Origin: Actinospineispora spinosispora DSM 44797
GTDB taxonomy: Bacteria; Actinomycetota; Actinomycetes; Mycobacteriales; Pseudonocardiaceae
NCBI RefSeq assembly: GCF_000429025.1
Contig: NZ_KE386835.1
Coordinates: 421,624 to 485,623 of the forward strand
Direction: 5' to 3'
Length of the DNA stretch: 64,000 nucleotides
Under the pieces are notes generated by a model. The model searched no databases and was not told where the DNA came from. It worked only from the letters and a program-made list of their open reading frames with translations. The position numbers and the translations under genes were made by a program. Below, in pieces: positions 23,265 to 31,780 of this stretch (the stretch's first letter is position 1; each line of letters starts with the position of its first letter).

Positions 23265-25031
23265 CTACATCATGTGCCCCATCGGATCGAGATCGGTAAC
23301 CTCGCGCGGCCGCACGACAAACGGTCGCATCATTCCCTCGTCCTCATGGTCGAGAATATGGCAGTGAAACATGAACTCGCCGGTTCCACCTTCGAATTGG
23401 CCAGCGACGCTCACCCACTGTCCGGGATTGACGATGATCGTGTCCTTCCACCCCGCTTCGTACTTCTCCAGCGGAACCTCGTTCACCACCGTCACCGGCT
23501 TGGTCGTCCGCTCGGCCGCCACATCGAAGTACGACTTAATGGTTCGGCGATGAAGAATCTGGAATTCGGTCAGATGAATGTGGATCGGATGAGTCACGTT
23601 TGCGCCGACGTGAACGATGTTCCACACCGCCCACCGGCCATGATCGATACGCACTCCGACCGTGTCGTCGAACATCCTGCCGATCATGCGAAAGGTGCGC
23701 ACCATCGGTGGTGTCATGTTCGAGTCCTCGACCTGGATGATCCCGGGCCCCTCAGGGACTCGCTCATGCGCCGGCACCTCCGCGAGATCCCACATCTCCG
23801 GGTGGCCGATCCTGTTCTCCAGCAGCGCGACCCACACCTCGTCGTGATCGGACGGCAGAGCCGTACCGGAGGCCAATGAGGTGTACGAAGCCGAGATCGT
23901 CTCGGGCAGCTCGAAACGGTCGTGCACCTCCTCCTGAGTTACCCGGAACTGCATGAGGTCGGGCTCGACGTCGCCGGCATCCGCGTTCGTGAGCCGCAGA
24001 GCCTGCCCTTGGAAACCACTGAAGTCGATCAGCAGATCGAATCGCTCGGCCGGGGCGACCAACAGCCCATCGTCGGACAACGGCACCGGCGCCGGGAGCA
24101 GGCCGCCGTCCGTACCGATCAGCCATGCTGCATCCTTCGCTGGCGCGCCGGCGTCGCCGACGAGCCTCAGCCGGTAGATCCGCGAGTTCGATGCGTTGAG
24201 CAGGCGGAACCGATACCAGCGTGGCTCTACCTCCAGATAGGGCCAGATGCAGCCGTTGACGAGGTTGAACGGTCCATCGAATGGGATCAGCACCTCTGGA
24301 TCGCCCGCTGTGATCGGCGGAGCGATCGGAACCTTGAACAGAAGTCGTCCGGTGAGTGCACCGGTCGTCGGATCCGTGTCGAGGTTGCGGTCGCACAGCA
24401 CCAGCGGGATCTCGTAGTCGCCACTCGGCAGGTCGAGTGCTTCCTCCTCGTCGTCCCGCACCAGGTACATGCCCGCCAGCCCGGCAAGCACGTTGAACCG
24501 GGTGACCGCCATCGCATGGTCGTGGTACCAGAGCGCCATCGAACGCTGGTGATTCGGATACTCGACCAGCTGCGAGCTGCCCCGCAAGCCCGCGTTGTGC
24601 GCCCAACCGTCGTTGCCGCCATTGGTATGCGCCCCGTGCAGATGGGTCACGGTCCAGCCGGGGAGCTTCGGCAGCGCCTCGATGACCTCGTAACCGGCTT
24701 TGTCACGCTCTTGCCCCGGGCGGCTCGTCGGGCCGCTGTCCAGCGGCCCCTTCACTCCGACGAGCGGGACCGTTCCCTCGATGTCGTTGGTCCAGCGCAC
24801 ACGCAGGCGCTCGCCGGATCTCACGTCGATCGTCGGCCCGGGAAATTGCCCCTCGTAAGCCCAGACCGCACTCGACGGCAACTGCGAATGCAATTTCACC
24901 TCTTGGCGCACCATCCTGATGACGAGGTCATCCTGATTCCCCCATGAGTGCACTTTGATCGCCTGTGGAATCCGCAGAGGATCACAGAACTTCGTCAGCC
25001 CCCACCACGGCGCGGCAAATTCTTCAGCCAT
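23265..25031 (-). CDS. Multicopper oxidase, phenoxazinone synthase-like
   Basis: A 588-residue three-cupredoxin oxidase without signal peptide. Copper motifs: HLHGAHT (130-136), WYHDH (168-172), HPIHIH, and HCHILDHEDEGMM (from 556) with T1 Cys557, His562 and axial Met567. The domain order and CotA-like loops resemble phenoxazinone synthase and o-aminophenol oxidase, cytoplasmic enzymes that couple aromatic amines or phenols. No phenoxazine pathway gene is nearby, so the substrate is open. GAGGGGAAG precedes the ATG. Codon choice is less GC-biased than in flanking genes and the upstream bases are AT-rich (ATATAATAATTT), which may indicate acquisition. Confidence 0.88.
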   Translation of the reverse strand: MAEEFAAPWWGLTKFCDPLRIPQAIKVHSWGNQDDLVIRMVRQEVKLHSQLPSSAVWAYEGQFPGPTIDVRSGERLRVRWTNDIEGTVPLVGVKGPLDSGPTSRPGQERDKAGYEVIEALPKLPGWTVTHLHGAHTNGGNDGWAHNAGLRGSSQLVEYPNHQRSMALWYHDHAMAVTRFNVLAGLAGMYLVRDDEEEALDLPSGDYEIPLVLCDRNLDTDPTTGALTGRLLFKVPIAPPITAGDPEVLIPFDGPFNLVNGCIWPYLEVEPRWYRFRLLNASNSRIYRLRLVGDAGAPAKDAAWLIGTDGGLLPAPVPLSDDGLLVAPAERFDLLIDFSGFQGQALRLTNADAGDVEPDLMQFRVTQEEVHDRFELPETISASYTSLASGTALPSDHDEVWVALLENRIGHPEMWDLAEVPAHERVPEGPGIIQVEDSNMTPPMVRTFRMIGRMFDDTVGVRIDHGRWAVWNIVHVGANVTHPIHIHLTEFQILHRRTIKSYFDVAAERTTKPVTVVNEVPLEKYEAGWKDTIIVNPGQWVSVAGQFEGGTGEFMFHCHILDHEDEGMMRPFVVRPREVTDLDPMGHMM

Positions 25032-25153
25032 GTTCTTCCCCTCGTACCGGTTCGTTCTTCGAACGGATTCGTCGGGGCGCCCGAACGTCAGCAACTGTAG
25101 CGAGAGTGACAGCAGTGACATACGTAATATAATAATTTCTCAGAAAGGCGGTC

Positions 25154-26077
25154 CTACAGCCGTTCGGCGGCCCGGCTCACGTCGTCCGCCGAGGCGCGCA
25201 GCAGCGACACGAGCTCCTGGACGAGCGCGGGCGGGCGGCGCCGGTGCACGATGCTGACCTCGCGCACCGGGGTGCGGCCACGCAACCGGTGGATCGAGAC
25301 GCGCCGGAGATCGACGTCACCCAGCATGCTCGCCGGCACCAGCGCAACACCCAGTCCGGCGCCGACCAGCGCCAACGTCACGTGGTAGTCGGCGGTCTCG
25401 TAGGCGACCCTCGGTTCGATCGACAGCGCCCTGGTCAACGTCCGTAGCGCGGTACGGCTGGCCACTCCGACGGCACCGGAGATCCAGCTGTCGGTCTGCA
25501 GCCGCGCCAGGTCGATCTCCCCGGCGTCACGCAACCGATGGCCGGCGGGCAGGGCGACCCGCAGCGGATCGCCGAGCAGCAGCGACCGGTCCAGGCCGGG
25601 GTGCGGTACCGGCGCCACCCCCGGATAGCGGTGGGTGATCAGTGCGTCGAGGTCGCCCGATGTCACCAGGCCGTATCCGTCCGGCGGTTCGAGGTCCAGC
25701 AGCGACAGCTCGGCGCGCGGGTAGCGCTGTTCGAGTGCGGCCAGCGCGGCGGGCACCAGGACCTTGCCCGCTGTGGCGAACGCACCGAGCGCGAGCCGCT
25801 GCGGAAGGTCCTCCCTGGCCGCGCGCACGGCGGCGTCGGCAGCGCGCAGCTCGCCGAGCACCCGCTCGCCGTGCTCGACGAGGATCGCGCCGACCGGCGT
25901 GGGCCGGACCCCGGTCGCCCGGCGCTCCAGCAACCGGGTGTCGAGCTCCTTCTCCAGCTTGGCGATCTGCTGGGACAGCGCGGACGGGGTGAAGCTCAGC
26001 CGCCGGGCCGCCTCCGCGATCGAACCGGCGTGCGCGACCTCGACGAGAACGCGCAGCCTGGCGGCATCCAGCTCCAT
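25154..26077 (-). CDS. LysR-family transcriptional regulator
   Basis: A 307-residue protein. Residues 1-60 are the LysR helix-turn-helix (ARLRVLVEVAHAGSIAEAARRL, SFTPSALSQQIAKLEKELDTRLLERR). The remainder is the substrate-binding fold (LGAFATAGKVLVPAALAALE, VGAGLGVALVPASML). The ATG at 26077 was preferred; the GTG at 26095 lies within a palindrome. It diverges from a threonine dehydratase-like gene, the usual LysR arrangement, and probably regulates it. Confidence 0.9.
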   Translation of the reverse strand: MELDAARLRVLVEVAHAGSIAEAARRLSFTPSALSQQIAKLEKELDTRLLERRATGVRPTPVGAILVEHGERVLGELRAADAAVRAAREDLPQRLALGAFATAGKVLVPAALAALEQRYPRAELSLLDLEPPDGYGLVTSGDLDALITHRYPGVAPVPHPGLDRSLLLGDPLRVALPAGHRLRDAGEIDLARLQTDSWISGAVGVASRTALRTLTRALSIEPRVAYETADYHVTLALVGAGLGVALVPASMLGDVDLRRVSIHRLRGRTPVREVSIVHRRRPPALVQELVSLLRASADDVSRAAERL

Positions 26078-26085
26078 GCGTCCAG

Positions 26086-26103
26086 CATTAAGCACTGCTA
26101 ATG
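26086..26103. promoter_or_regulatory. Candidate LysR binding site
   Basis: CATTAAGCACTGCTAATG is a near-palindrome with CATTA/TAATG ends and an inner GC...GC, matching the T-N11-A layout bound by LysR proteins. It lies between the divergent regulator and dehydratase genes, nine bases from the LysR start. Confidence 0.5.
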
Positions 26104-26149
26104 GCTGGTCAAATGTACTCGCTTTTGGTTATTGCTGACGCGGACCATC

Positions 26150-27073
26150 ATGGAGTTCATGACCACTGTCGCTCCGGTACTGACATCAACCGACGTCCAC
26201 GCCGCAGCCCAGCGAATCGGGCGCTACGCACGACGGACACCTGTGATGCACACCGAGATCGACGGCCGCGCACTCGTGCTCAAGCTCGAGTACCTCCAGC
26301 GCAGTGGTTCGTTCAAGCTGCGCGGCGCCCTGAACGGCCTGCTCACCGGCTCGCCCACCGATCACGTGGTGGCCGCGTCCGGTGGCAACCACGGCCTCGG
26401 TGTCGCCACCGCGGCCGCGCTGCTGGACATGGCCGCGACGGTCTTCGTCCCCGAGTCGGTGCCCGCGATGAAGGCCCGGTACATCGAGGCGGCCGGCGCC
26501 CGGCTGATCCGCCACGGCAGCACCGTCGCCGAAGCCGCCGAGGCCGCCTCGGAGTTCGCCGCCCAGCCCGGGCACCGGTTCGTCCACCCCTACGACGACG
26601 CGGCCGTGGTCGCGGGCCAGGGCACCCTGGGCGTCGAGATCGTCGAGGACGCCCCCGAGGTCGACTCGGTCGTGGTCGCGGCAGGTGGCGGTGGGTTGGC
26701 CGCCGGCACCGCGCTGGCGATCGGCGACCGCACGACGGTCACGGTCGAGCCCACGAACTGCCGCGCCGTGCACGACGGGCTGGCCGCCGGCACCCCGGTC
26801 GACTCCCCGGTCGACTCGATCGCCGCGTCGGCCTTGGGCGCCAGCCGGATCGGTGAGTTGCCGCTGGCCGTTCTGCGCGGCCACGACGTGGAGTCGCTGC
26901 TGGTCAGCGACGAGCAGCTGCTGTCGGCGCGGGACCGGCTGTGGGAGGAGCTCCGCATCGCGGTCGAGCCAGCGGCCGCCGCGCCGCTGGCCGCCTGGCT
27001 GGCCGGACAGGTCCCGGGCGGGATGCCCTGCCTGGTGATCTGCGGCGCGAACGCGGACTGGAAGGCTCAGTAG
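26150..27073 (+). CDS. Serine/threonine dehydratase-like PLP enzyme
   Basis: A 307-residue fold-type II PLP enzyme. SGSFKLRGA carries the Schiff-base Lys56, ASGGNHG is the phosphate loop motif, and VVAAGGGGLAAG is the Gly-rich cofactor loop. It lacks a C-terminal ACT regulatory domain, so it is of the catabolic or unregulated type (L-threonine or L-serine to 2-oxoacid plus ammonia). Start choice is uncertain: ATG 26150, ATG 26159 or TTG 26132 are all in frame. The divergent LysR gene probably controls it. Confidence 0.88.
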   Translation: MEFMTTVAPVLTSTDVHAAAQRIGRYARRTPVMHTEIDGRALVLKLEYLQRSGSFKLRGALNGLLTGSPTDHVVAASGGNHGLGVATAAALLDMAATVFVPESVPAMKARYIEAAGARLIRHGSTVAEAAEAASEFAAQPGHRFVHPYDDAAVVAGQGTLGVEIVEDAPEVDSVVVAAGGGGLAAGTALAIGDRTTVTVEPTNCRAVHDGLAAGTPVDSPVDSIAASALGASRIGELPLAVLRGHDVESLLVSDEQLLSARDRLWEELRIAVEPAAAAPLAAWLAGQVPGGMPCLVICGANADWKAQ

Positions 27074-27136
27074 CGGCAGGTTGTGGCTCCGCTCGCGTTC
27101 GGGAAGCTCCGCGCGGGCTCCGACGTTGGAGGTTGT

Positions 27137-27385
27137 ATGAGCGAACTGACGATGTACTCGACCACCTGGTGCGGCTACTGCCGCAGGCTCAAGCTTCAGC
27201 TGGACGAGGCGGGCATCACCTACCGGGAGATCAACATCGAGCGCGACGCCGAGGCCGCCGACTTCGTCGAGAAGGTCAACGGCGGCAACCAGACCGTCCC
27301 GACGCTGCTGTACCCGAGCGGACGGACCGCGACCAACCCGTCGTTCGCCGAGGTCAAAGCGGAGTTGGCCAGCTCACAGAGCTGA
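27137..27385 (+). CDS. mrx1: Mycoredoxin (glutaredoxin-like)
   Basis: An 82-residue thioredoxin-fold protein with active site CGYC (C12/C15), cis-Pro in QTVPTLLYP, and NGGNQTVPT, matching actinobacterial mycoredoxin-1. It reduces protein-mycothiol mixed disulfides using one catalytic cysteine. GGAGG is five bases before the ATG. The mycothiol gene mshB in the same window (35206) supports the assignment. In mycobacteria mrx1 is next to uvrD2; here they are 5 kb apart. Confidence 0.9.
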   Translation: MSELTMYSTTWCGYCRRLKLQLDEAGITYREINIERDAEAADFVEKVNGGNQTVPTLLYPSGRTATNPSFAEVKAELASSQS

Positions 27386-27419
27386 CCGGTCGACCGCGCG
27401 CCGACGTCGCTGAGATAGC

Positions 27420-28361
27420 GTGCCTTCCGTGCATCTCACGGAAGGCGCGCACGGCGCCGGTATCGCCACACTGGCCTCGGACGGCACCGTCCTGGACACC
27501 TGGTACCCGAATCCGGAACTGGGCGACGGCCCCGCGCCGGAGCTCCCGGCCGCCCTGCGGGCGCTGCTCGGCCGGGACGAGGCCAGGGACGTCGAGCTGG
27601 TCGAGGCACGCACCTCGATCGACTCGCTCGCCCAGCCGCCCGCCGACGCCCAGGACGTCTACCTGCGGCTGCACCTGCTGAGCCACCGCATCGTGCAACC
27701 GCACACGGTCAACCTGGACGGCCAGTTCGGCCTGCTCGCCAACGTCGTGTGGACGAACCACGGGCCGTGCGCCGTCGCCGGCTTCGAGCTGGTCAGGGCC
27801 GCGTTGCGAGCCCGTGGTCCGGTCACCGTCTACAGCGTCGACAAGTTCCCGAGGATGGTCGACTACGTCGTGCCGTCCGGCGTGCGGATCGCTGACGCCG
27901 ACCGCGTGCGGCTGGGCGCGCACCTGGCGTCGGGTACGACGGTCATGCACGAGGGCTTCGTCAACTTCAACGCCGGCACCGTCGGCCATTCGATGGTCGA
28001 GGGGCGGATCTCCGCCGGGGTCGTGGTCGGTGACGGCTCGGACGTCGGCGGCGGCGCATCGATCATGGGCACGTTGTCCGGCGGCGGCAAAGAGGTCATC
28101 TCGGTCGGCGACCGCTGCCTGATCGGCGCAAACGCCGGTGTCGGCATCTCCCTCGGCGACGACTGCGTCGTCGAGGCCGGTCTGTACGTCACCGCCGGCA
28201 CCAAGATCACTCTTCCGGATGGTTCGGCGGTCAAGGCCTCGGAGTTGTCCGGTGAGTCCGGTCTGCTGTACCTGCGCAACTCGCTGACCGGCGCGGTCGA
28301 GGTCCGTCCACGCGCCGGGCAGACCGTCGAGCTCAACGCGACGCTGCACGCCAACGACTGA
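27420..28361 (+). CDS. dapD: Tetrahydrodipicolinate N-succinyltransferase DapD
   Basis: A 313-residue left-handed beta-helix acyltransferase of the actinobacterial DapD type. LLSHRIVQPHTVNLDG, VWTNHGPCAVAGF and hexapeptide repeats (HEGFVNFNAGTVGHSMVEGRISAGVVVGDGSDVGGGASIMG) are diagnostic. It transfers succinyl from succinyl-CoA to tetrahydrodipicolinate in lysine and diaminopimelate synthesis. dapC, the next enzyme in the pathway, is in the same window at 31777 on the other strand. Two in-frame GTG codons (27420, 27429) are possible starts. Confidence 0.95.
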   Translation: MPSVHLTEGAHGAGIATLASDGTVLDTWYPNPELGDGPAPELPAALRALLGRDEARDVELVEARTSIDSLAQPPADAQDVYLRLHLLSHRIVQPHTVNLDGQFGLLANVVWTNHGPCAVAGFELVRAALRARGPVTVYSVDKFPRMVDYVVPSGVRIADADRVRLGAHLASGTTVMHEGFVNFNAGTVGHSMVEGRISAGVVVGDGSDVGGGASIMGTLSGGGKEVISVGDRCLIGANAGVGISLGDDCVVEAGLYVTAGTKITLPDGSAVKASELSGESGLLYLRNSLTGAVEVRPRAGQTVELNATLHAND

Positions 28362-28390
28362 TTCTTCATCCCTCCTACTCTGGAACGGTG

Positions 28391-29365
28391 ATGTCACCGA
28401 CCCGCATCCCGCCGATCCCGCTGCGCACCTCGCGCCTCGGTCATCGCGCAACGTCGCTGGACGCCCTGCTGCGGCTGCCCGAGCCGCTCACCGCGGCGCC
28501 CTCCGACTCCCCCGTGCATCACGTCAGGGTCGCGCTGGACACCCGGCTGCGCGCTCTGCTGTCCCACGACCCCGGGGCCCGCATCGGCGCCGACGTCGAG
28601 GACGTGCACCAGATGCGTGTCTCGGTGCGTCGCATGCGTGCCGCGCTGAAGGCCGCGCGTCCGCTGCTGGATGCCGAGTGGTCCGACGGGCTGCGCGCCG
28701 AGCTGGGGTGGCTGGGCCGGTCCCTCGGTCCGGTGCGTGACCTGGACGTACTTCTGCCCCGGCTGCGTGGTTTGGCCGCCGATCTGCCCGGCGACGATCC
28801 CGCGGCGGCCGAGACGCTGATCGGCGCGTTGGACGAGGAGTACATGCTCGCCCGCCGCGACATGCTCACGGCGCTCAACGCACCCCGCTACACGACGTTG
28901 CTGGAGCAGCTCGCGGATGCGATCCGCCTGCCGCTGCCCAGCCGGTCGGCCACCGAGAACCGTCCGGAGCTGGTCGAGTTGGTGCGCGCCGAGTACCGGT
29001 CGCTGGCCAAGGCGGTCCGTAAGGCGGGCGAGAACCCGCCGGACGCGGTGCTGCACGCGCTGCGGATCAAGGGCAAGCGGCTGCGCTACACCGGTGAGCT
29101 GGCCGAACCGGCGCTCGGCCGTCCGGTGCGCAGGCTGCTGTCGGCGACCGCCGGGCTGCAGGAGGTGCTGGGCGACCACCAGGACGCCTGTGTGGCGCAG
29201 GACCGGGTCCGCGACATCGTCGCGCGCTTGCACACCGACATCACCCCCTCGGTCGCACTCGTCGCCGGTCGCATGATCGAACGCGAGTACACGCGCGCGG
29301 AGCACCTGCGCACGCTGTGGTGGGACGCCTGGCTGAAGGTCGTGGAGCGGGCCGAAGAGCTCTGA
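28391..29365 (+). CDS. CHAD domain protein
   Basis: A 324-residue helical protein with both halves of the CHAD domain: VHQMRVSVRRMRAALKAARPLL in the first and LHALRIKGKRLRYTGELA...LGDHQDACVAQDRV in the second. The conserved His/Arg/Lys residues bind polyphosphate; CHAD proteins are known to localise to polyphosphate granules. No CYTH (triphosphatase) domain is fused. The ATG at 28391 directly follows an in-frame GTG. trpD begins three bases after its stop. Confidence 0.88.
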   Translation: MSPTRIPPIPLRTSRLGHRATSLDALLRLPEPLTAAPSDSPVHHVRVALDTRLRALLSHDPGARIGADVEDVHQMRVSVRRMRAALKAARPLLDAEWSDGLRAELGWLGRSLGPVRDLDVLLPRLRGLAADLPGDDPAAAETLIGALDEEYMLARRDMLTALNAPRYTTLLEQLADAIRLPLPSRSATENRPELVELVRAEYRSLAKAVRKAGENPPDAVLHALRIKGKRLRYTGELAEPALGRPVRRLLSATAGLQEVLGDHQDACVAQDRVRDIVARLHTDITPSVALVAGRMIEREYTRAEHLRTLWWDAWLKVVERAEEL

Positions 29366-29368
29366 GGA

Positions 29369-30433
29369 GTGGCTTCCGAGATCAGCTGGCCCCGCGTTCT
29401 CGAGACGCTGGCGACCGGCTCGCATCTGTCCATCCAGTGGTCCACCTGGGCGATGGGGCAGATCATCGCGGGTGACGCGACGCCGGCGCAGATCGCGGCG
29501 TTCCTGATGGGCCTGCGGGTCAAGGGCGAGACGGTCGACGAGATCGTCGGGTTCCGCGACGCCGTGCTGAGTGCCGCCGAGCGGCTGGACGTACCGTCCT
29601 CGGTACTGGACATCGTCGGTACCGGCGGTGACCCGTACGGCGCGGTGCTCAACATCTCCTCGGTCGCCTCGATCGTCGCGGCGGCGACCGGTGTGCCGGT
29701 CGTCAAGCACGGCAACCGCAAGGCCAGCTCCTCCTCCGGCGCCTCGGACTTCCTTTCCGCGCTCGGTGTCCGCACCGATCTCAGTGCGGCGCAGGCTGCC
29801 GAGGTGTTCCACACCGTCGGCATCACCTTCGCCAACGCCGGGCTGCTGCATCCCGGGTTCCGCCACGTCAGCGGTATTCGCCGGGAGATGGGCGTGTCCA
29901 CCCTGTTCAACGTGATCGGGCCGCTGTGCAACCCGGCACGTCCGGAGGCGTCGGCCGTGGGTGTTGCCAATGCCGACCGGGCGCCGCTCATCGCCGGTGT
30001 GTTCCAGACCCGGGGCGCGACCGCGCTGGTCTTCCGGGGCGACGACGGCATCGACAAGCTCACCACCACGGGACACAGCCACCTGTGGGAGGTCAGCCAG
30101 GGCGCGATCAGGGAACACGATCTCGATCCGCGCGACCTCGGTATCGGCCTGGTCCCGATCGAGGCTCTCCTGGGCGAGGGGCCCGAGTACAACGCGGCGG
30201 TGGCGCGCACGGTCCTGGACGGCGACAGCGGCGCGGTGCGGGACGTCGTGCTGTTGAACGCGGCGGCCGGGATCGTCGCGGCCGAGCTGTCCGCTGAACC
30301 CACCCGGTTCCAGCAGCCGCTCTTGGAGCGCTTCCGGGCGGCGCTCGCGGTCGCGTCCCGAGCGGTGGACAGCGGCGCGGCCCGCGCCACGCTCGAAGCC
30401 TGGGCCGCGGCCACGCACACCGCGGCGGGCTGA
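29369..30433 (+). CDS. trpD: Anthranilate phosphoribosyltransferase TrpD
   Basis: A 354-residue enzyme transferring phosphoribose from PRPP to anthranilate in tryptophan synthesis. DIVGTGGDPYGAVLNIS is the PRPP loop, and KHGNRKASSSSGASDFL, FAPxLLHPG-type FANAGLLHPGFRHVSGIRREMG and FNVIGPLCNPA are family motifs. The GTG start is three bases after the CHAD gene, with GAGG directly before it, so the pair is probably translationally linked. No other trp gene is near, as is common for actinobacterial trpD. Confidence 0.95.
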   Translation: MASEISWPRVLETLATGSHLSIQWSTWAMGQIIAGDATPAQIAAFLMGLRVKGETVDEIVGFRDAVLSAAERLDVPSSVLDIVGTGGDPYGAVLNISSVASIVAAATGVPVVKHGNRKASSSSGASDFLSALGVRTDLSAAQAAEVFHTVGITFANAGLLHPGFRHVSGIRREMGVSTLFNVIGPLCNPARPEASAVGVANADRAPLIAGVFQTRGATALVFRGDDGIDKLTTTGHSHLWEVSQGAIREHDLDPRDLGIGLVPIEALLGEGPEYNAAVARTVLDGDSGAVRDVVLLNAAAGIVAAELSAEPTRFQQPLLERFRAALAVASRAVDSGAARATLEAWAAATHTAAG

Positions 30434-30446
30434 CGCCGGCAGGCGC

Positions 30447-30516
30447 ACTTCGCACACCGTCGTGTCGCGTCGCACATGTCCGGACGTGTGCGACGCGACA
30501 CCACGGTGTGCGAAGT
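30447..30516. repeat. Family B nested inverted repeat, copy 4
   Basis: Outer arms ACTTCGCACACCG/CGGTGTGCGAAGT are perfect over 13 bp and inner arms GTGTCGCGTCGCAC/GTGCGACGCGACAC over 14 bp. This is the cleanest copy. It fills the space between convergent trpD and the CynX-type MFS gene. Confidence 0.85.
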
Positions 30517-30541
30517 CATCGGAGATGCGCCGGACGCACAG

Positions 30542-31780
30542 CTAGCAGCAGGGCGGCGCCGCTGGTTCGTCTGGGACCGAGCGGGGCGGGTTGCCGATCA
30601 GCACCGTGGCCAGCAGCTGCAGCAGGGCCGCCGCGACCAGCAGACCCAACGGCACCTTGAAACCGCCGGTCAGGTCGAGCAGCAGGCCCATCACCAGCGG
30701 CGCCGCGGCCGCCGTCAGATAGCCGATGCCGAGCGCCAGCCCGGTCACCGCACCGGCGCTCGCCGCGTCCCGGCTCCGCCAGGAGATGATCGACAGGCCC
30801 AGTGCGAAGCTGGCACCGGCGCCGATGCCGTTGAGCACGACCCAACCCCACGCGCCGATGATCGGCGGTTGCGGGAACACCAGCGCGCCGACGAGGCCGA
30901 CCAGCCCGCAGATCAGCGTCGAAGACACCCAGAACACCCAGCGGCGCCGTCGTTCGGCGAGCGCGGACACCACGAACGCGACCGGGAGCTGCACGATGGT
31001 CCACAGTGCCTGCAGCAGCGCGGCCCGCTGGTTCGTCCAGCCGAGGGCCTCGTAGTACGGCGAGAGCCAGGTGAGCCAGCCGTAGAACTGGCTGGAGCTC
31101 ATCGCCATGTACAGCGTCGCCAGCAGCGCGAACCGGTTGCGCCACGGCAGCCGCGAACCTGCCGAACGTTCCTCCGTCGTGCGGCGGAACCTGCGGGCGA
31201 GCGGCCACCACAGCCCAGTCGCCAACGCGGCGGGCGCCGCCCAGACCGCCATGGAGACCGACCAACCGCCCAGTCCCACGGCCAACGGGACCGCGGCCGC
31301 ACCGGACACGGTCGCGCCGATCAGCATCGACACCGAGTAGGCGCCGGTCACCGTGCCCGCCCGGTCGGCCATGTGGTGCTTCACCACACCCGCGAGCAGC
31401 ACACCGGCGAGACCGATACCCAGCCCGACGAGCAGACTGCCGGCGAGCAGCGACCAGAGCGCGGGGACGATCCGCAGCAGGCTCCCGAGGGCCACGACCC
31501 CCACCGACGCACCGAGCGCACGTTCCCAGCCGAGCCGGTGGCCGAGCCACGGCGCGACGAACGAACCCACACCCATCATCACGAGCGCGCTGGACTGCAC
31601 CAGCCCGGCGGCGCCCGCCGAGATACCGAGGGCGTCGCGGACCGTTTCGAGCAGCGGCGGATAGGCGGACAACCCGGCGCGCAGGTTGACCGCGAGAAGC
31701 AGAATCCCGAGCAGCACCATCGCGGCGCGGACCGGCGGTCGCCCCGCCTGACTCGTGGGGCGCTCGTCGAGCCCGGTCAC
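30542..31780 (-). CDS. MFS transporter, CynX/NimT-like
   Basis: A 412-residue transporter with about 12 hydrophobic helices. LLGILLLAVNLRAGLSAYPPLLETVRDALGIS is the CynX/NimT family opening (NLR.a..s..PlL). The C-terminus ends in two cysteines (APPCC). The GTG at 31780 overlaps the dapC stop (GTGA), so the gene is translationally coupled to dapC. The substrate is unknown; a role in exporting an amino acid or cyanate-like anion would be a guess. Confidence 0.85.
   Translation of the reverse strand: MTGLDERPTSQAGRPPVRAAMVLLGILLLAVNLRAGLSAYPPLLETVRDALGISAGAAGLVQSSALVMMGVGSFVAPWLGHRLGWERALGASVGVVALGSLLRIVPALWSLLAGSLLVGLGIGLAGVLLAGVVKHHMADRAGTVTGAYSVSMLIGATVSGAAAVPLAVGLGGWSVSMAVWAAPAALATGLWWPLARRFRRTTEERSAGSRLPWRNRFALLATLYMAMSSSQFYGWLTWLSPYYEALGWTNQRAALLQALWTIVQLPVAFVVSALAERRRRWVFWVSSTLICGLVGLVGALVFPQPPIIGAWGWVVLNGIGAGASFALGLSIISWRSRDAASAGAVTGLALGIGYLTAAAAPLVMGLLLDLTGGFKVPLGLLVAAALLQLLATVLIGNPPRSVPDEPAAPPCC

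Noticed and set aside
28394..30475. 693-residue minus-strand open frame opposite the CHAD and trpD genes
   Set aside because: It is an antisense frame produced by high GC; the plus strand encodes two clearly recognisable proteins, and the minus-strand translation is low-complexity Arg/Gln/Gly-rich.
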